Of a DNA stretch of 64,000 nucleotides, positions 53,445 through 61,035 are shown piece after piece. The position numbers and the translations under genes are program-made. The notes under the pieces were generated by a model. That model was not told the DNA's origin. It worked only from the letters and a program-made list of their open reading frames with translations, and made no database searches. The stretch lies in the NCBI GenBank assembly GCA_015200025.1, contig CP054186.1:1550001-1614000 (forward strand). Direction: 5' to 3'. Every line of letters begins with the position of its first letter. Within the stretch, counting starts at the first letter, position 1. This DNA is from Phycisphaeraceae bacterium (GTDB lineage Bacteria > Planctomycetota > Phycisphaerae > Phycisphaerales > UBA1924).

Positions 53445-54839
53445 ATGATTTTGAACGACGTCCATTCACGGCTCAACCCGACGGAGGTGGCGGGGGTGGT
53501 CAGGCCGACGGATGAAGGTGGGGTGATTCGTGTCCTGTGTGAGGTCGCGGCGCGAGGGGGGTCGGTGTGCGCATTCGGTGGCCGTCATGCGATGGGCGGG
53601 CAGCAGTTTGTGTCCGGTGGGGTGGCGCTGGATACGTCCGGACTGTGCGGGGTTGAGGGCTTTGATCCGGAGAGGGGGCTGATCAGGGTGGGGGCGGGGA
53701 TCCGGTGGCCAGCGCTGGTGCGGGCGGTGCGGGAGCGCGAGGTCGCCGGCGGGCCGTCGTGGGCGATCCGGCAGAAGCAGACCGGGGCGGACGATCTTTC
53801 ATTGGGGGGTTCGGTCTCGTGCAACGCGCACGGGCGAGGGCTGACGTTCGGCCCGATGGTCGAGGACGTCGAGTCGCTGCGGGTGGTGCGTCCGGGCGGG
53901 GAGGCGGTGGAGTGCTCGCGCGGGGAGAACGCGGACGTGTTCCGGGTGGTGGTGGGCGGGTACGGGTTGTTCGGGGTGATCACCGTGGTGACGCTGCGGC
54001 TGGTGCCGAGGCGGGCGATGCGTCGGCGGGTGGACATCACGGACCTTGACGAGGCGGTGTCGGCGATCCGTCGGCGGGTGGCCGAGGGGAGTGTGTACGG
54101 GGACTTTCAGTTCGCGATCGACCCGGAGGACGGCTCCTTCCTGAGGCGAGGCGTACTGGCGAGCTATGAGCCGGCGGAGGGGGCTGTGGCGGACGGCGGG
54201 GAGGCGGACCTGCCGCGGGATCGGTGGCTGGACCTATTGAGGTTGGCGCACCGGGAGAAGGGTCGTGCGTTCCAGGCGTACGCCGAGCATTATCTGTCGA
54301 CGCACGGGCGGGTGTATGGGTCGGACGACCTCCAGATGTCGACGTACATCCCGTCGTACGCGGAGTACCTGGCGTCGGCGAGGGTGGGTGGGGAGGGTGA
54401 GGCTGAGGAATCTCTGGTGATCAGCGAGGTGTACGTGCCGCCGGAGTCGCTGGGGAACTTTTTCGAATCGGCGCGGCGGATCCTTCGGGACGGCGGGTCG
54501 GAGGTGATTTACGGGACGGTGCGGTCGATCCGGCGAGACACGGAGACGGCGATGCCGTGGGCGTCGCGGGACTTCGCGTGCGTGATCTTCAACTTGCGGA
54601 CGGTGCATACGGCGGAGGGGATCGGGCGGACACGTCGATCGTTCGAGCGGTTGTACGACGCGGCGTTGGACCTCGGCGGATCGTTCTACCTGACGTACCA
54701 CCGGTGGGCGAGGAAGGACCAGTTGCTGCGGGCGTACCCGATGCTGCCGGCGGTGCTCGAGCGGAAGCGTCGGGAGGACCCTCGCGGGGTGCTGCGGAGC
54801 GACTGGTACGACCACCTGGCGCGGACGCTGGGGGTGTGA
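53445..54839 (+). CDS. FAD-binding oxidoreductase of the VAO/FAD_binding_4 type
   Basis: 464 residues with a PP-loop FAD domain: VRPTDEGGVIRVLCEVAARG, then AFGGRHAMGGQQFVSGGVAL, the second FAD segment ADDLSLGGSVSCNAHGRGLT and VGGYGLFGVITVVTLRLVPR. The C-terminal part (VISEVYVPPESLGNFFESAR and FYLTYHRWARKDQLL) resembles the D-lactate or cytokinin-dehydrogenase-like cap. The substrate is unknown; flavin-linked oxidation of an alpha-hydroxy acid or sugar is expected. A TAGTAT hexamer lies only 12 bases before the ATG, so the transcript could be nearly leaderless. Confidence 0.85.
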   Translation: MILNDVHSRLNPTEVAGVVRPTDEGGVIRVLCEVAARGGSVCAFGGRHAMGGQQFVSGGVALDTSGLCGVEGFDPERGLIRVGAGIRWPALVRAVREREVAGGPSWAIRQKQTGADDLSLGGSVSCNAHGRGLTFGPMVEDVESLRVVRPGGEAVECSRGENADVFRVVVGGYGLFGVITVVTLRLVPRRAMRRRVDITDLDEAVSAIRRRVAEGSVYGDFQFAIDPEDGSFLRRGVLASYEPAEGAVADGGEADLPRDRWLDLLRLAHREKGRAFQAYAEHYLSTHGRVYGSDDLQMSTYIPSYAEYLASARVGGEGEAEESLVISEVYVPPESLGNFFESARRILRDGGSEVIYGTVRSIRRDTETAMPWASRDFACVIFNLRTVHTAEGIGRTRRSFERLYDAALDLGGSFYLTYHRWARKDQLLRAYPMLPAVLERKRREDPRGVLRSDWYDHLARTLGV

Positions 54840-54917
54840 GGGGTGGTGCGTGGCTGGAAACTTGACGGGATCTTGATCCGCGTGGGGTGTTGGCGGGCCT
54901 ACGAACCGTCGGAGGAC

Positions 54918-55859
54918 ATGCCCGTGAACCATGGTGTGGTGTCGAGTGTGCCGGGATTCGCGGTGTGCGTTGTGCTGGCGGCCGCGGCGGGGTGCGCGCC
55001 GGGGCCGGCGGGTGATGGCGGCGGTGCGGGGGGTGTCTGCGAGCGTTCGGTTGAGGGAGCGGCGACGCCCGCGGCGCGTCGGTTGCACTCGCACAACGAT
55101 TACGAGCGTCGCCGCCCGTTGGAGGAGGCGATCGAGGCGGGGGTCGGGAGCATCGAGGCGGACGTGTTCCTGGTGGACGGGCGGTTGCTGGTGGCGCACG
55201 ACCTGGACAAGACGAGGCCGGGACGGACGCTGGCGGGGATGTACCTGGATCCACTGGAGCGGCGTGTGCGGGAGCTGGGGTGGGTGCACCCGGAGACGCC
55301 GGGATTCTCGCTGGTGCTGATGGTGGATATCAAGGCGGACGGGGTGCGGGTGTACGAGGCGCTCAAGGAGGAACTCCGCCCCCGGGCGTGGATGCTCTCG
55401 TCGTGGCGCGAGGGCGAGGGGGTCACGCGCGGGGCGGTGACGGTGGTGCTGTCGGGGGATCGGCCGGTCCGGGACGTGGCGGCGGAGCGGGAGCGGTGGG
55501 TCTTTCTCGACGGTCGGCCCGGGGATCTGGAGTTGCCGGAGGGGGAGAGGCCCGGGCCCGGGCTGATGCCGATCATCAGCGGCCCGTGGCGTTCGATGTT
55601 CACGTGGCTGGGGATGGGCGAGATGCCGTCGCGGGAGCGTGAGCGACTGCGGGTATATGTGTCGCGGGCGCGGGCGATGGGGTATCAGGTTCGGTTCTGG
55701 GGGGTGCCGAACATGGAGTCGGTGTGGGGCGAGCTATGGGACGCGGGGGTGGATTGGATCAACATGGATGCGCCGGGACGGGCGGCGGCGTACCTTGGGG
55801 CGCGTGGGGCCGGTGGGGATGGGGCCGAGGTCAGGCCGAGCGCCGACGGAGGGCGATGA
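54918..55859 (+). CDS. GDPD/PI-PLC-like phosphodiesterase lipoprotein
   Basis: 313 residues. A lipoprotein signal peptide has lipobox AAAAGC (Cys near residue 23). The TIM-barrel start is clear: RRLHSHNDYERRRPLEEAIE, then AGVGSIEADVFLVDGRLLVA and HDLDKT. These supply the first His, the Glu-x-Asp metal pair and the second His of glycerophosphodiester phosphodiesterase-like enzymes. The end (RFWGVPNMESVWGELWDAGV then DWINMD) also fits the fold and resembles AIM6-like members. The substrate may be a glycerophosphodiester or similar. The last 29 bases overlap the end of the convergent gene. Confidence 0.8.
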   Translation: MPVNHGVVSSVPGFAVCVVLAAAAGCAPGPAGDGGGAGGVCERSVEGAATPAARRLHSHNDYERRRPLEEAIEAGVGSIEADVFLVDGRLLVAHDLDKTRPGRTLAGMYLDPLERRVRELGWVHPETPGFSLVLMVDIKADGVRVYEALKEELRPRAWMLSSWREGEGVTRGAVTVVLSGDRPVRDVAAERERWVFLDGRPGDLELPEGERPGPGLMPIISGPWRSMFTWLGMGEMPSRERERLRVYVSRARAMGYQVRFWGVPNMESVWGELWDAGVDWINMDAPGRAAAYLGARGAGGDGAEVRPSADGGR

Positions 55860-56814
55860 CGCCGCCGACAAGGGCGAGGGCGATGCCGGCGCCGACGATC
55901 GGCCATCGCCAGGCGGCGAGCGCGGACTCGGAGGAGGAGCCCTCGCCCGACGATCGGGCCTGAGCCTGGGCCTGTCGTGCGATGGTGGTGGGGAGGGGCT
56001 GGCCGTCGGGTGTGGTGAGGATCTCGCGGGTGCCGGTTCGATCGAAGACGACGCTGCGGGAGACGGCGCGGGCGAGGCCCTGGGCGGTGGCGCGGACGGC
56101 CTCGGGCGTGAAGGCGGGTTCGTCCTGCGGGAGCGAGCCCTGCATCAGGAACTTGGTGTGGCGGGTGCGGCTCCAGAACCAGGGGAAGGCCGGGTCGCGG
56201 GAGGCCAGGCCTCGCTCGTGGAGCGTGGGGTCGTCGGGGTTGGCGATGGTGACCGGGTGCCCCTTGGGCCCGAGGCGGAGGGTGAGAGTGTGGAGCTTGT
56301 TCCCGAAATCGATGGCCTGCTGGGTCTGTGGGAGGGTGCGGTCGCCCTTGACGAGCTCGAGGCGGGCGGTGAAGGAGCCGTCGGGCTCGGCGGCGAGCGA
56401 ACGGACAAAATGAGGCAGGGCGGAGATCGCGCGGGCGAGGAACAGGGGCGTGTAGTAATCGATCTCGCCCTCGAAGTCGATGCGGTGGACAGCCTCGACG
56501 CTCCAGGGTTCGGGCTCGAAGGCGGGGGGCGAGGCGGTCCAGAGTCGCCCGTCGGGGGCGCGGACCTTGACCTCGCCCGAGGAGGCGATGATGGCGAAGG
56601 CGCCGGTGGAGGGCTGGACTCGGACGATCGTGGTGTTCTGAGCGCCGACGCCCGGATCGCCGAAGCGGGCCTCGTGGATGCGGGAGTCTTCGAACCATGG
56701 CGCGAGGGCGGCGGCGAGTTTCGCGGCGGCGTCGCGGCTCGCGGGGTCTGCGGGTTGGGAGGGCGGGGCGAACGCGAGCGGGGCGAGGGCGATCAGGCCG
56801 AGGGATGTGAGCAT
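55831..56814 (-). CDS. Exported, C-terminally anchored protein, last gene of duplicated operon
   Basis: 327 residues: signal peptide (MLTSLGLIALAPLAFAPP), a beta-rich body (VEAVHRIDFEGEIDYYTPLF, FTARLELVKGDRTLPQTQQ and KLHTLTLRLGPKGHPVTIA) vaguely like LolA/outer-membrane lipoprotein-sorting folds, then a Ser/Glu-rich linker and a terminal membrane helix with basic end (WPIVGAGIALALVGGVIALR). The start overlaps the MauE-like gene by 22 bases, so it belongs to the same message. It has no second copy in the duplication. Function is unknown. Confidence 0.65.
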   Translation of the reverse strand: MLTSLGLIALAPLAFAPPSQPADPASRDAAAKLAAALAPWFEDSRIHEARFGDPGVGAQNTTIVRVQPSTGAFAIIASSGEVKVRAPDGRLWTASPPAFEPEPWSVEAVHRIDFEGEIDYYTPLFLARAISALPHFVRSLAAEPDGSFTARLELVKGDRTLPQTQQAIDFGNKLHTLTLRLGPKGHPVTIANPDDPTLHERGLASRDPAFPWFWSRTRHTKFLMQGSLPQDEPAFTPEAVRATAQGLARAVSRSVVFDRTGTREILTTPDGQPLPTTIARQAQAQARSSGEGSSSESALAAWRWPIVGAGIALALVGGVIALRRRSA

Positions 56815-57323
56815 GGTGCGGGCTCCGGGCTGGTGGGTTTGCTGATGGATCGGGCGACGCCGGCGCGGGCGTCGAGGCGGAGGAGACCGGCGAGCGTGAT
56901 GGCGCCGGCGGTCAGGGCGGCGTTGCGGGCGAGGACGCCGGACCAGTCGTCGATGAGGTCCCCGCGTGAGAACCCGCACCCGCAGGGGGCGGGCGCGGGC
57001 GGGGGATGCCGGGTCAGGATCCCCGCGTAAACCGTCACGGCGGCCAGGACGAGGGCGAGGAGGGCCGGGGCACGCCATCGGCCGGCGGGCGAAAGGCCGA
57101 CAAGGATCAGGGCGGACAGGCCGGCGGTCAGCTCGGCGGCGACGACAGCGCGGGAGATCAGAAGCGACCACGGCGCGGGGATGAGGCCGTGGGCGGCGAT
57201 GGTCTCGGCGAAGCCCGCGAGGTCACGGGCTTTGGAGAGGCCCAGGGCGAAGAGGGCCGAGGCGGCGAGGAGGGTGGAGAACGTGGCCGAGCCCGCGAGG
57301 ATCGACCGCGCCCGGAGCTTCAT
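56793..57323 (-). CDS. MauE/DoxX-like four-helix membrane protein
   Basis: 176 residues with four hydrophobic segments: FSTLLAASALFALGLSKARD, SLLISRAVVAAELTAGLSAL, APALLALVLAAVTVYAGIL and ALTAGAITLAGLLRL. Between helices three and four lies the conserved PCGCGFSRGDLI, as in MauE, where the Cys pair is linked to disulphide formation during methylamine dehydrogenase maturation. DoxX and VKOR-like proteins are related. It probably passes electrons from substrate disulphides to quinones. ATGA overlap couples it to the ten-cysteine secreted protein just upstream, its likely client. Confidence 0.75.
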   Translation of the reverse strand: MKLRARSILAGSATFSTLLAASALFALGLSKARDLAGFAETIAAHGLIPAPWSLLISRAVVAAELTAGLSALILVGLSPAGRWRAPALLALVLAAVTVYAGILTRHPPPAPAPCGCGFSRGDLIDDWSGVLARNAALTAGAITLAGLLRLDARAGVARSISKPTSPEPAPCSHPSA

Positions 57324-57766
57324 TGCCCGCCCCCGCCGGTGCCTGTGCAGGGGGTGGTGGAGAGTTTCTGCCTGTAGGAGTTCTGGAGCTGCTCGGTCGA
57401 CTCGCCCTTGCCGTAGCAGCAGTTGCCCGATTCGGCGCCGCAGAGGGTGAGCTTGATCCACGGGCCGCTGGGCGGCGTGCTGTTGCAATCCCACACGATG
57501 GTCGAGGAGTACTTCTTGCAGGTGCGGATTTCCTGCTGATTCCAATCAGGGATCCGACCTTGCTGTCCCTGCGGGGCGTTGATGAGCCCCATGTCGCAGA
57601 TGCGGAGGGATTGGCTGCTGCACCACGGCGAGCCGGGGTCGGTGCACTCCCAGTTGACCACTTTGCACGCCGGCCCGCTCGATCCCGGTTGACCAAGGGC
57701 GAAGGTCAGGCCGAGGGCGGCGGCGGGGATGAGCGCGAGCGGTGAGAGTGAAGTGCGACGATTCAT
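57320..57766 (-). CDS. Ten-cysteine secreted protein, copy A
   Basis: 148 residues: signal peptide (LSPLALIPAAALGLTFALGQ), then a mature part of about 120 residues with ten cysteines (ACKVVNWECTDPGSPWCSSQ, LRICDMG, EIRTCKKYSSTIVWDCNS, LTLCGAESGNCCYGKGESTE, TTPCTG) and a Gly-rich tail. Cys-rich small exported proteins encoded with MauE are expected to depend on it for disulphides; here that is inference. No family recognised. AAGGAT precedes the ATG. A diverged second copy lies 1.47 kb upstream in the same operon orientation. Confidence 0.75.
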   Translation of the reverse strand: MNRRTSLSPLALIPAAALGLTFALGQPGSSGPACKVVNWECTDPGSPWCSSQSLRICDMGLINAPQGQQGRIPDWNQQEIRTCKKYSSTIVWDCNSTPPSGPWIKLTLCGAESGNCCYGKGESTEQLQNSYRQKLSTTPCTGTGGGGQ

Positions 57767-57796
57767 GATGAGATCCTTATCCGAATGTCTGAGGGG

Positions 57797-58522
57797 CTAA
57801 CGGTCCCGACCACGGGAGCCGAACCAGGTGCTGAGGATGGGGAAACCGATCTCGTGCTCGACGACGAGTTCGTCGCCGACGATAAAGTCGGTCCATCGAC
57901 CGCGCGCGAGGCTGTGGTCGACGAAGATGACCGGTTCGGGGATGAGTTCGACGCAGCACCAGTACCGTTCTTCGGGCAGGTGGAGCTTGGTCATCATGCC
58001 GAGGCGGTCGGGGTAGTGGACCTCGGGGACGCGGACGGGCTCGGTGCGGTCGATTCTGGGATCCACGGTGAACCCCGGTCGCATGTCGCGCCAGTCGTTG
58101 GCGAGCGCCTTGTTCAAGTGGAAGCCGGGCCAGGAGATCTGCCGGCGGCCATTCTCGGGATCGACGTCGGCGGGTTGTGTGATGAGCCCCGCGGCGAGGA
58201 GCGCCTCCCACCACTTGAACTTGCTCATAAAGACCGTGTCTCTGGCGATGGGGAACACGTCCTTGTGGCTCTCGGTGTAGAGGGCGATGAGGGCGGCGTT
58301 CTGCTTGAGGACGATGGACCGCTGGGTGCGGCGGGATTCTTCGCGGGCGTTGCCCAGGGCGGGGAGCATGAGGCCGACGAGGACCGCGACGACGCCCAGG
58401 ACGACCATGAGCTCGACGATGGTGAACGCCCGGGCGGGCCGCGGGCCGAGGCCCGTGGATCGGCGCTGCACGAAAGGCACCAAACCCAGGAGCGGTGCAT
58501 TGGATGGCGGTCGGTGCTGCAT
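57797..58522 (-). CDS. Pseudopilin-like protein, copy A
   Basis: 241 residues. A longer than usual leader (about 32 residues) ends before a prepilin-type motif: FTIVELMVVLGVVAVLVGLM, then LPALGNAREESRRTQRSIVL. The body includes KWWEALLAAGLITQPADVDP, RIDRTEPVRVPEVHYPDRLG and VIFVDHSLARGRWTDFIVG. It is related to planctomycete type II-like pseudopilins but short and has the Cys pair YWCCVELIP. GGAGAACG precedes the ATG. It is the first gene after the poly-G promoter; the ten-cysteine protein follows 30 bases after. Confidence 0.82.
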   Translation of the reverse strand: MQHRPPSNAPLLGLVPFVQRRSTGLGPRPARAFTIVELMVVLGVVAVLVGLMLPALGNAREESRRTQRSIVLKQNAALIALYTESHKDVFPIARDTVFMSKFKWWEALLAAGLITQPADVDPENGRRQISWPGFHLNKALANDWRDMRPGFTVDPRIDRTEPVRVPEVHYPDRLGMMTKLHLPEERYWCCVELIPEPVIFVDHSLARGRWTDFIVGDELVVEHEIGFPILSTWFGSRGRDR

Positions 58523-58586
58523 CGTCGTTCTCCGACGCCGATCACGCACGGCACGCCGCGGCCACACCCCCTCGCCCATCGTGCCC

Positions 58587-58617
58587 AGCATACCACCCCC
58601 CCCCCCCCGCGTGTCAA
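58587..58617 (-). promoter_or_regulatory. Promoter A with poly-G (13) spacer
   Basis: On the minus strand the consensus -35 TTGACA is followed after 19 bases by TATGCT, with TGG directly before it (an extended -10). The spacer is CGC, then 13 G, then TGG. The predicted start is about 58 bases before the pseudopilin ATG. A 19-base spacer is two longer than the optimum, so loss or gain of G would change strength. Confidence 0.7.
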
Positions 58618-58648
58618 CACGATATTCGAGAATACTCGGCAAGTCATG

Positions 58649-58795
58649 TTATAGATTACACTTAGACTGTGCGTTCTCGGCGAAGCCCGCGAGGTTGCGG
58701 GCTTTGGAGAGGCCCAGGGCGAAGAGGGCCGAGGCGGCGAGGAGGGTGGAGAACGTGGCCGAGCCCGCGAGGATCGACCGCGCCCGGAGCTTCAT
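58649..58795 (-). pseudogene. Truncated MauE-like gene (copy B remnant)
   Basis: The first 40 codons match the intact MauE-like gene almost exactly (MKLRARSILAGSATFSTLLA onward). Then the sequence departs and stops after eight further codons (NAQSKCNL), leaving one and a half membrane helices and no PCGCGF motif. The break marks the end of the duplicated segment. Start overlap with the ten-cysteine gene is preserved (ATGA), so a short peptide could still be made. Confidence 0.85.
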
Positions 58796-59238
58796 TGCCC
58801 GCCCCCGCCGGTGCCGGTGCAGGGGGTGGTGGCGAGTTTCTGCCGGTAGGAATTCTGGATCTGCTCGGTCGATTCGCCCTTGCCGTAGCAGCAGTTGCCC
58901 GATTCGGCGCCGCACTGAGTGAGCTTGATCCACGGGCCGTTGGGCGGCGTGCTGTTGCAGTCCCAGACGATGGTTGAGGAGAACTTCTTGCAGGTGCGGA
59001 TCTCCTGTTGGGTTGAAATAGGTATTAATCCGGGCTGCCCGTTCGGGGCGTCGATGAGTCCCATGTCGCAGATGCGGAGGGATTGGCTGCTGCACCACGG
59101 GCTGCCGGGGTTGCTGCACTCCCAGTTGATGACTTTGCACGCCGGGCCGCTCGATCCGGGTTGACCGAGGGCGAAGGTCAGGCCCAAACAAGCGGCGGGG
59201 ATCAGCGCGAGCGGTGAGAGCGAAGGGCGACGATCCAT
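58792..59238 (-). CDS. Ten-cysteine secreted protein, copy B
   Basis: 148 residues, same length and same cysteine spacing as copy A across the mature part (NWECSNPGSPWCSSQSLRIC, EIRTCKKFSSTIVWDCNSTP, CGAESGNCCYGKGESTEQIQ), plus an extra Cys in the signal peptide (LIPAACLGL). Differences cluster in one loop: LIDAPNGQPGLIPISTQQEI here against LINAPQGQQGRIPDWNQQEI, losing a Trp. Strict conservation of cysteines with a variable loop suggests both are expressed and folded. It has no intact MauE gene of its own. AAGGAG precedes the ATG. Confidence 0.78.
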   Translation of the reverse strand: MDRRPSLSPLALIPAACLGLTFALGQPGSSGPACKVINWECSNPGSPWCSSQSLRICDMGLIDAPNGQPGLIPISTQQEIRTCKKFSSTIVWDCNSTPPNGPWIKLTQCGAESGNCCYGKGESTEQIQNSYRQKLATTPCTGTGGGGQ

Positions 59239-59269
59239 GATGGACTCCTTGTTCGAACGAGTGTGGGGA

Positions 59270-59995
59270 CTACCGGTCCCGTCCTCGGGAACCGAACCAG
59301 GTGCTGATGATGGGGATGCCGATCACGTACTCGACGACGAGTTCGTCGCCGACGATGAAGTCGGTCCAGACGCCCCGCGCGAGGCTGTGGTCGACGAAGA
59401 TGACCGGTTCGGGGATGCGTTCGACGCAGCACCAGGTCCGTTCCTCGGACAGGTGGAGTTTGGTCATCATGCCGAGGCGGTCGGGGAAGTGGACCTCGGG
59501 GAGGCGGACGGGCTCGGTGCGGTCGAGTCGATCCTCGATGGTGTACCCGGGGCGCATGTCGCGCCAGTCGTTGGCGAGCGCCGTGTTCATAAAGTTCCCG
59601 GGCCACGTGAGTTGCCGGCGGTTGGGCTCGGGGTCGACCTCGGCGGGTTGCGCGATGAGCCCCGCGGCGATGAGCGCCTCCCACCACTTGAAGAGATTCA
59701 TGAGGGCCGTGTCCCTGGCGATGGGGAACACGTCCTTGTGGCTCTCGGTGTAGAGGGCGATGAGGGCGGCGTTCTGCTTGAGCGCGATGGCCCGCTGGGT
59801 TCGGCGGGATTCTTCGCGGGCGTTGCCGAGGGCGGGGAGCATGAGGCCGACGAGGACCGCGACGACGCCCAGGACGACCATGAGCTCGACGATGGTGAAC
59901 GCGCGAACGGGCCGGCGGCCGATGCCCGATGCCCGGCGTTGCGCACAAGTCACGGGATCGAGAAGCGGCGAGTTCGTCAGCGGTCGGTGCTGCAT
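59270..59995 (-). CDS. Pseudopilin-like protein, copy B
   Basis: 241 residues, exactly as long as copy A and highly similar: FTIVELMVVLGVVAVLVGLM and LPALGNAREESRRTQRAIAL are nearly unchanged. The body shows scattered replacements (GNFMNTALANDWRDMRPGYT against GFHLNKALANDWRDMRPGFT). The N-terminal leader before the prepilin motif is the most variable part. The Cys pair appears as TWCCVERIP. Preceded by GGAGAACG, as in copy A, and 31 bases before the ten-cysteine gene. Confidence 0.82.
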   Translation of the reverse strand: MQHRPLTNSPLLDPVTCAQRRASGIGRRPVRAFTIVELMVVLGVVAVLVGLMLPALGNAREESRRTQRAIALKQNAALIALYTESHKDVFPIARDTALMNLFKWWEALIAAGLIAQPAEVDPEPNRRQLTWPGNFMNTALANDWRDMRPGYTIEDRLDRTEPVRLPEVHFPDRLGMMTKLHLSEERTWCCVERIPEPVIFVDHSLARGVWTDFIVGDELVVEYVIGIPIISTWFGSRGRDR

Positions 59996-60056
59996 CGTCG
60001 TTCTCCGACGCCGGTCACGCACGGCACGCCATACCCAACTTCCCTCCCGTCCTGTC

Positions 60057-60087
60057 AGCATAACCCCCCCCCCCCCCCGCGTGTCAA
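60057..60087 (-). promoter_or_regulatory. Promoter B with poly-G (15) spacer
   Basis: TTGACA, then a 19-base spacer made of CGC, 15 G and one T, then TATGCT. The homopolymer is two G longer than in promoter A, yet the -35 to -10 distance is the same because the TGG of promoter A is reduced to a single T. The predicted start is about 55 bases before the pseudopilin B ATG. Confidence 0.7.
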
Positions 60088-60525
60088 GTCAATCATGAGT
60101 AAAGAAGCGAACGCATGTATTCTAGAGTAATCGTGCCGAGGGATACGCGACACTCGGGCGGGCGCGGCGGTCACGGTGTGCGGGATGGTGGGCGTGGCGG
60201 GAGGGGAAGGGAGAGGTTGGCGGCGAGAGCGTGCTTGCGTGTTGATATTGCGTGTACCCGAGTGACGCTCGGGCGGATCAAGGCGCTCGGCCGGAGCGTC
60301 GGTGCGGCATGGGCGTACCCCGTCCATACAGCGGATCCGAGTCTCCGGCGTACCGGGGAGGGGTGTGGGGGGTGTGGGGGTGTGGGGGTGTGGGGGTGTG
60401 GGGGTGTGGGGGTGTGGGGGTGTGGGGGTGTGGGGGTTTGGGGGTGGCACGGTGGTTGCGATATGAATCGGGAGCGCCGGGCCCGGTGAAGGATGGGGGG
60501 TGTGGGGGTCGATGGAAAGGGAGCG
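60088..60525. other. Intergenic region with octamer array
   Basis: No gene is recognised. The left half holds the upstream side of promoter B with an AT-rich stretch (ATGTATTCTAGAGTAATCG). The right half holds the TGTGGGGG array and leads to the FliN-like gene. Confidence 0.6.
60364..60444. repeat. Octamer tandem array TGTGGGGG
   Basis: Eight perfect copies of TGTGGGGG (60373-60436) are preceded by a nine-base variant and followed by TTTGGGGG. The unit is the reverse complement of the shorter array at 1.4 kb. The array ends about 80 bases before the next gene. Copy number is likely to vary between strains. Confidence 0.9.
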
Positions 60526-60825
60526 ATGACGAGGAACCTCGAGCACATTTTGCGCCTGGAAGTGCCGGTGGTGGTGCGGCTGGGGGAGCGGGAGCTGCCG
60601 TTGGGCGAGGTGATGAGGTTTGTGCCCGGGTCGATCGTGGAGCTGCCCAAGAGCGCCGAGAGCGAGCTGGATTTGCTGGTCAATAACCGGGTGATCGCGA
60701 AGGGGAACGCGGTGAAGGTGGGGGAGAACTTCGGGCTGAGGATCTCGACGATCGGGACGACGGCGCAGCGGGTGGAGGCGCTGGGTCCGGCGAGGCCGAT
60801 CGAGGTGCCCGACGCGGAGGGGTGA
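60526..60825 (+). CDS. FliN/SpoA-domain protein, flagellar motor switch-like
   Basis: 99 residues, a single SpoA domain: LRLEVPVVVRLGERELPLGE, then VMRFVPGSIVELPKSAESEL, LLVNNRVIAKGNAVKVGENF and GLRISTIGT. This is the FliN core that forms part of the flagellar C-ring, or the equivalent ring of type III secretion. It lacks the N-terminal extension of longer FliN. No flagellar neighbour is in the window, so it is a FliN gene separated from its operon, or a paralogue with another use. AAAGGGAG precedes the ATG. Confidence 0.78.
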   Translation: MTRNLEHILRLEVPVVVRLGERELPLGEVMRFVPGSIVELPKSAESELDLLVNNRVIAKGNAVKVGENFGLRISTIGTTAQRVEALGPARPIEVPDAEG

Positions 60826-61035
60826 TCTCGGGCCGGCGCGGCCGTGCGTGGATGATGGGCGCGGCGGGCGGGTCGGGTTTGCGGGCAGAGGTTGCGCGTG
60901 GCCGATATGGTGTTCGACCCCCGGCATCGAAACCGGGGGTGAAGCCGCGTTGATCGGGTTGGGTTGTGGTGGGTGTGCGTCGGAGGATCGGCGGAGGGGG
61001 AAGGTGGAGGGGGGGGTGGGTCAGGAGCGCGATTG

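Larger units (their letters stand above)
57203..58617. repeat. Tandem duplication, unit A (downstream copy)
   Basis: This stretch is collinear with unit B at about 1470 bases distance: promoter, pseudopilin, ten-cysteine gene and the first 40 codons of the MauE-like gene. Coding lengths are identical between units (241 and 148 residues) but many substitutions separate them, so the duplication is not recent. Confidence 0.9.
58674..60087. repeat. Tandem duplication, unit B (upstream copy)
   Basis: Upstream unit of the duplicated operon, read on the minus strand. Its left edge is the break inside the MauE-like gene; its right edge is the -35 box of promoter B, beyond which the two units no longer resemble each other. 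Confidence 0.9.

Noticed and set aside
57320..57766. Ten-cysteine protein as methylamine dehydrogenase light chain
   Set aside because: Cysteine spacing and the Trp pair of that family do not match; only the presence of a MauE-like neighbour recalls it.
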